A stretch of DNA of 50,368 bases from a virus, in the IMG/VR virus record IMGVR_UViG_3300044825_002715, positions 1 through 50,368 of that record. One strand, 5' to 3'. Positions 47,293-50,368 of the stretch are shown here, piece by piece. Numbering within the stretch: position 1 is the first letter of the stretch; the number at the start of each line of letters is the position of its first letter. The position numbers and the translations under genes are program-made. Under the pieces are notes generated by a model. The model made no database searches, was not told where the DNA came from, and worked only from the letters and a program-made list of their open reading frames with translations.

Positions 47293-47312
47293 AAACTCTT
47301 ATATAAGAGTTT
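47293..47312 (+). other. Perfect 20-bp palindrome in fibre leader
   Basis: AAACTCTTAT and ATAAGAGTTT form a perfect palindrome just downstream of a late-type box and 28 nt before the ATG of the fibre gene. It could be an mRNA 5' stabilising hairpin or a weak terminator; only TTTC follows. Confidence 0.5.
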
Positions 47313-47340
47313 CTACGGTTTCTACCACTAATGAGGTTGA

Positions 47341-50300
47341 ATGAATACTGATCCAATTATTCGCGTTAAGCGATCTCTAGTACAAGGAAAAGTTCCAACT
47401 ACGGATCAACTGGGACTTGGTGAGATAGCTATTAACCACTATGATGGAAAGGTATTTATTCGTCAAGATACTCTTGGTGTTGGTATAGGAACTACAGTAA
47501 TATCAATAGGAAACCAAGGACCTCAAGGGTCTCAAGGAATCCAAGGTACTCAGGGTGAACAAGGATCTCAAGGAATCCAAGGTATTCAAGGAACTCAAGG
47601 TATAGGAATTCAAGGTACTCAGGGTGAACAAGGAATCCAAGGCACTCAAGGTACTCAGGGTGAACAAGGATCTCAGGGTATTCAAGGTACTCAAGGTATA
47701 GGAATTCAAGGTACTCAGGGTGAACAAGGAATCCAAGGAATCCAAGGCACTCAAGGTATTCAAGGAACACAGGGCACTCAAGGTACTCAAGGTACTCAAG
47801 GTACTCAGGGTGAACAAGGATCTCAGGGTATTCAAGGTACTCAAGGTATTCAAGGAACACAGGGCACTCAAGGTACTCAAGGTACTCAAGGTACTCAGGG
47901 TGAACAAGGATCTCAGGGTATTCAAGGTACTCAAGGTATAGGAATTCAAGGCACTCAGGGTGAACAAGGAATCCAAGGAATCCAAGGAATCCAAGGCACT
48001 CAAGGTACTCAGGGTGAACAAGGATCTCAGGGTATTCAAGGTACTCAAGGAATCCAAGGAACACAAGGCACTCAAGGTACTCAAGGTATTCAAGGTACTC
48101 AAGGAATCCAAGGCACTCAAGGCACTCAAGGAATCCAAGGCACTCAAGGAATCCAAGGTACTCAAGGTATTCAAGGAACTCAAGGAATCCAAGGTACTCA
48201 AGGAACTCAAGGTATTCAAGGTACTCAAGGTATTACTGGACCAGTAGCTGGTTCTGCAAATCAGGTTGTTTACAAAGATGCATCAAATAATCCAACTGGT
48301 TCTGGTAATTTAACTTTTGATGGTACTAATCTTTACGTTGGTGGTAATGTAACAATTGGTGGAACAAGTGTTCTTATTGCTTCTACCACTTTAACAGTAA
48401 AAGATAAAGATATTGTTGTAGGTCTTGCGACAACCGCAGGTGGAGTGGTCATTTCCAATGATACAACGGCAAATCATGGTGGTATTGCAGTTGCATCAAC
48501 TGAAGGAAGTCCATTAATTGATATTAATGCTGGCGTTGGTACTGATGATATCCCATCCACATATAAGCAAATTATGTGGATTAAGTCTGGTACTTTCGCT
48601 GGATTGAATACTGATGCCTGGATAACTAATTATGCTGTTGGTGTTGGTACTTTTGATCTTTCCGGTGGAGTAAGATTTGCCGCTGGTGGTGTAAGAGTTA
48701 CTGATACTTTATTAAGTACTCCACAATTGAGTGTTTCTGGAGTTTCTACCTTCACTAATGGACCAGTATTCATTGGTTCTGCAATATCAACAGGAACAAC
48801 ATCACAACCACTTCAAGTCACTGGTGGTGCCTATGTTTCTGGTAGTGTTGGTATTGGACTCACAGATCCAGGACCAGGAATTAAACTTGATGTTGTTGGT
48901 GGAGAAATCAGGGCAGGTAGAGTTGATTCATCTAGTGAGGGTGGACAAGTAAGTTTTGGTAGAGCAAGTGATAATTTAACTGCTTGGTATATTGATGTTT
49001 ATGGTAGTACTTCAACACCAAGTCTTCGTTTTATTGATGTTAGTAATGCTGCAGTAAGAGCACAAATTGATGGTCTTGGAAATTTTAATTTTGAAAGTCC
49101 TATTAAATTAAATTCTACGTTAAAGGATATCTATAATAACGTAGGTTCTGCAGGTAATGTTTTAACATCTACCGGTGCTGGAGTAAGTTGGACTACTGCT
49201 GGCAGTGGTTCTCAAGGTACTCAAGGAATCCAAGGACCTCAAGGCACTCAAGGTATTCAAGGAACACAGGGTACTCAAGGTATCCAAGGATCTACAGGTA
49301 CAGCAACTCAAGGTACTCAAGGTATTCAAGGATCTACAGGTACAGCAACTCAAGGTATTCAAGGAACACAGGGTACTCAAGGAATCCAAGGAATCCAAGG
49401 AACACAGGGCACTCAAGGAATTCAAGGAAGACAAGGAATCCAAGGAACTCAGGGAACTCAAGGAATCCAAGGAACTCAGGGAACTCAAGGAATTCAGGGA
49501 ATTACTGGACCAGTAGCGGGTTCTGCAAACCAAATTGTTTATAAAGATGCATCAAATAATCCAACAGGTTCTACTAGTCTTACATATACTGGAACAGTAT
49601 CTGGTATTGGTACTGTAGGAATTGGTACAATTATTGATATTGTTCATTATGATACTTTAAATTCAGGATCTCTTTCTTTTGAAGGTTCTGCTGGACAACT
49701 TTTCAGTATTACAAATAATCTTACAAGTGGTTCTATTTTCTCTGTTAATGATGTTTCTGGTATTCCAAGTATTGATGTTGATGCTAATGGAACTATTGAA
49801 CTTGCTCCTTTTGGTGGCAATATTGGAGTTGGAACCACAAATCCAACTCAAAAATTAGACGTTGTTGGAAATATAAGAATAAGAAGTGGATTATATGATG
49901 TTTATAACAATGTAGGTGCTGCTGGTAGTATTTTAACTTCCACTGGTGCTGGAGTTAGTTGGACTACTCCATTTGCTGCTGGACTTCAAGGCACTCAAGG
50001 AATCCAAGGAACTCAAGGAATCCAAGGAACTCAAGGAATTCAAGGTTCCAATGCGAATGTCCAAGGTATTCAAGGTACTCAAGGAATTCAAGGAACTCAA
50101 GGAATCCAAGGAAGACAAGGTATTCAAGGAACTCAGGGTATCCAAGGTACTCAAGGTATCCAAGGTTCTAATGCCAATGTCCAAGGTATTCAAGGAACTC
50201 AAGGAACTCAAGGTATTCAAGGAACTCAAGGAATCCAAGGAACTCAAGGAATCCAAGGAACTCAAGGAATCCAAGGAACTCAAGGAATTCAAGGTTCCAA

Positions 50301-50368
50301 TGCGAATGTCCAAGGTATTCAAGGTACTCAAGGAATTCAAGGAACTCAAGGAATCCAAGGAAGACAAG
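47341..50368 (+). CDS. Giant collagen-like tail fibre, 3'-truncated by window edge (at least 1009 aa)
   Basis: The frame is open from ATG 47341 (MNTDPIIRVKRSLVQGKVPT ... GLGEIAINHYDGKVFIRQ, a fibre-attachment head) to the end of the window. Three collagen-like blocks alternate with two non-collagen modules. Both modules start GITGPVAGSANQ and YKDASNNPTGS and end YNNVG.AG..LTSTGAGVSWTT. The first also contains TANHGGIAVASTEGSPL ... YKQIMWIKSG, shared with the 730-residue fibre. Collagen blocks 2 and 3 reuse units of the 36498 gene, including GSNANVQ in block 3. It is probably a long host-recognition fibre, and an S74 end would be expected outside the window. Confidence 0.85.
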   Translation, partial: MNTDPIIRVKRSLVQGKVPTTDQLGLGEIAINHYDGKVFIRQDTLGVGIGTTVISIGNQGPQGSQGIQGTQGEQGSQGIQGIQGTQGIGIQGTQGEQGIQGTQGTQGEQGSQGIQGTQGIGIQGTQGEQGIQGIQGTQGIQGTQGTQGTQGTQGTQGEQGSQGIQGTQGIQGTQGTQGTQGTQGTQGEQGSQGIQGTQGIGIQGTQGEQGIQGIQGIQGTQGTQGEQGSQGIQGTQGIQGTQGTQGTQGIQGTQGIQGTQGTQGIQGTQGIQGTQGIQGTQGIQGTQGTQGIQGTQGITGPVAGSANQVVYKDASNNPTGSGNLTFDGTNLYVGGNVTIGGTSVLIASTTLTVKDKDIVVGLATTAGGVVISNDTTANHGGIAVASTEGSPLIDINAGVGTDDIPSTYKQIMWIKSGTFAGLNTDAWITNYAVGVGTFDLSGGVRFAAGGVRVTDTLLSTPQLSVSGVSTFTNGPVFIGSAISTGTTSQPLQVTGGAYVSGSVGIGLTDPGPGIKLDVVGGEIRAGRVDSSSEGGQVSFGRASDNLTAWYIDVYGSTSTPSLRFIDVSNAAVRAQIDGLGNFNFESPIKLNSTLKDIYNNVGSAGNVLTSTGAGVSWTTAGSGSQGTQGIQGPQGTQGIQGTQGTQGIQGSTGTATQGTQGIQGSTGTATQGIQGTQGTQGIQGIQGTQGTQGIQGRQGIQGTQGTQGIQGTQGTQGIQGITGPVAGSANQIVYKDASNNPTGSTSLTYTGTVSGIGTVGIGTIIDIVHYDTLNSGSLSFEGSAGQLFSITNNLTSGSIFSVNDVSGIPSIDVDANGTIELAPFGGNIGVGTTNPTQKLDVVGNIRIRSGLYDVYNNVGAAGSILTSTGAGVSWTTPFAAGLQGTQGIQGTQGIQGTQGIQGSNANVQGIQGTQGIQGTQGIQGRQGIQGTQGIQGTQGIQGSNANVQGIQGTQGTQGIQGTQGIQGTQGIQGTQGIQGTQGIQGSNANVQGIQGTQGIQGTQGIQGRQ
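47512..48235 (+). repeat. Collagen-like block 1 of partial fibre
   Basis: Triplets of GTQ, GIQ, GEQ and GSQ. Here the phase breaker is GIGIQ rather than GSNANVQ, and QGEQG is frequent, unlike in the other collagen-like gene. Nearly identical 100-nt blocks occur in tandem around 47760-47930. Confidence 0.85.
49210..49505 (+). repeat. Collagen-like block 2 of partial fibre
   Basis: GIQ-GTQ triplets with a GSTGTATQG interruption repeated twice (about 49287-49352). It is bordered by GVSWTT before and GITGPVAG after. Confidence 0.85.
49984..50368 (+). repeat. Collagen-like block 3 of partial fibre (continues)
   Basis: GIQ-GTQ triplets with the GSNANVQ phase breaker. Stretches match the 36498 gene almost base for base, including the GIQGRQGIQ units. 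Confidence 0.85.

Noticed and set aside
47492-48247. Long minus-strand and alternative-frame open frames over the second collagen-like gene
   Set aside because: Same repeat artefact; the plus frame from ATG 47341 reads through with sensible fibre modules.

Overview
The window is a 50 kb piece of the genome of a T4-like marine cyanophage (a myovirus of the group that infects Synechococcus and Prochlorococcus). The AT-rich sequence carries recognisable T4 core genes (gp32, gp33, gp59, gp4, gp53, gp48, gp26, gp51 and hub genes), cyanophage accessory genes (phoH, speD, thyX, glutaredoxin, 2OG-Fe(II) oxygenases), densely packed genes with ATGA/TAATG overlaps, and T4-type late promoters (TATAAATA or CTAAATA). 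Both ends of the window lie inside genes.

Layout. 1-9365 (+): early/middle genes. These are a truncated 2OG oxygenase, small conserved proteins, glutaredoxin, a GIY-YIG homing endonuclease, a DUF6433-like protein, speD, then a control region with a putative NtcA box, a sigma70-like promoter, a glutamine-riboswitch-like RNA, two tiny genes and a terminator that contains the next promoter. These are followed by thyX, phoH, a PD-(D/E)XK nuclease, gp33, gp59, a DUF1825-like gene and gp32. 9366-12550 (-): a head/baseplate block transcribed gp4 - unknown - gp48 - gp53 from a late promoter. 12584-24766 (+): tail and baseplate hub genes (tube-like protein, gp26, gp51, a tape-measure-like protein, a large hub protein with two cell-wall-hydrolase-like domains, gp27-like and gp5-like proteins, spike and accessory structural proteins). 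24766-28151: accessory genes (a second 2OG oxygenase, a minus-strand glycosyltransferase-like gene, small early genes, two tRNAs, a Mom-like acyltransferase). 28238-50368 (+): a very long tail-fibre/adhesin region, including two giant collagen-like proteins, two peptidase-S74 chaperone domains and a subtilisin-like protease interrupted by a beta-propeller.

Regulation can be read at several levels. Host-type promoters with 17-bp spacers precede the riboswitch operon, the thyX region, gp32 and the accessory cluster at 26.2 kb. T4-type late promoters precede the structural operons. Rho-independent terminators sit at 1.9, 4.4, 28.2 and 47.1 kb, and several are fused to the next promoter.

The strongest leads for new biology are the nitrogen-linked riboswitch operon (3951-4408), the protease with an inserted propeller (40204-43422), a perfect anti-Shine-Dalgarno arm before gp48, a leucine-anticodon tRNA with a short variable loop, and a 53-nt element found before two unrelated genes. 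All identities come from reading the sequence; no database search was made.
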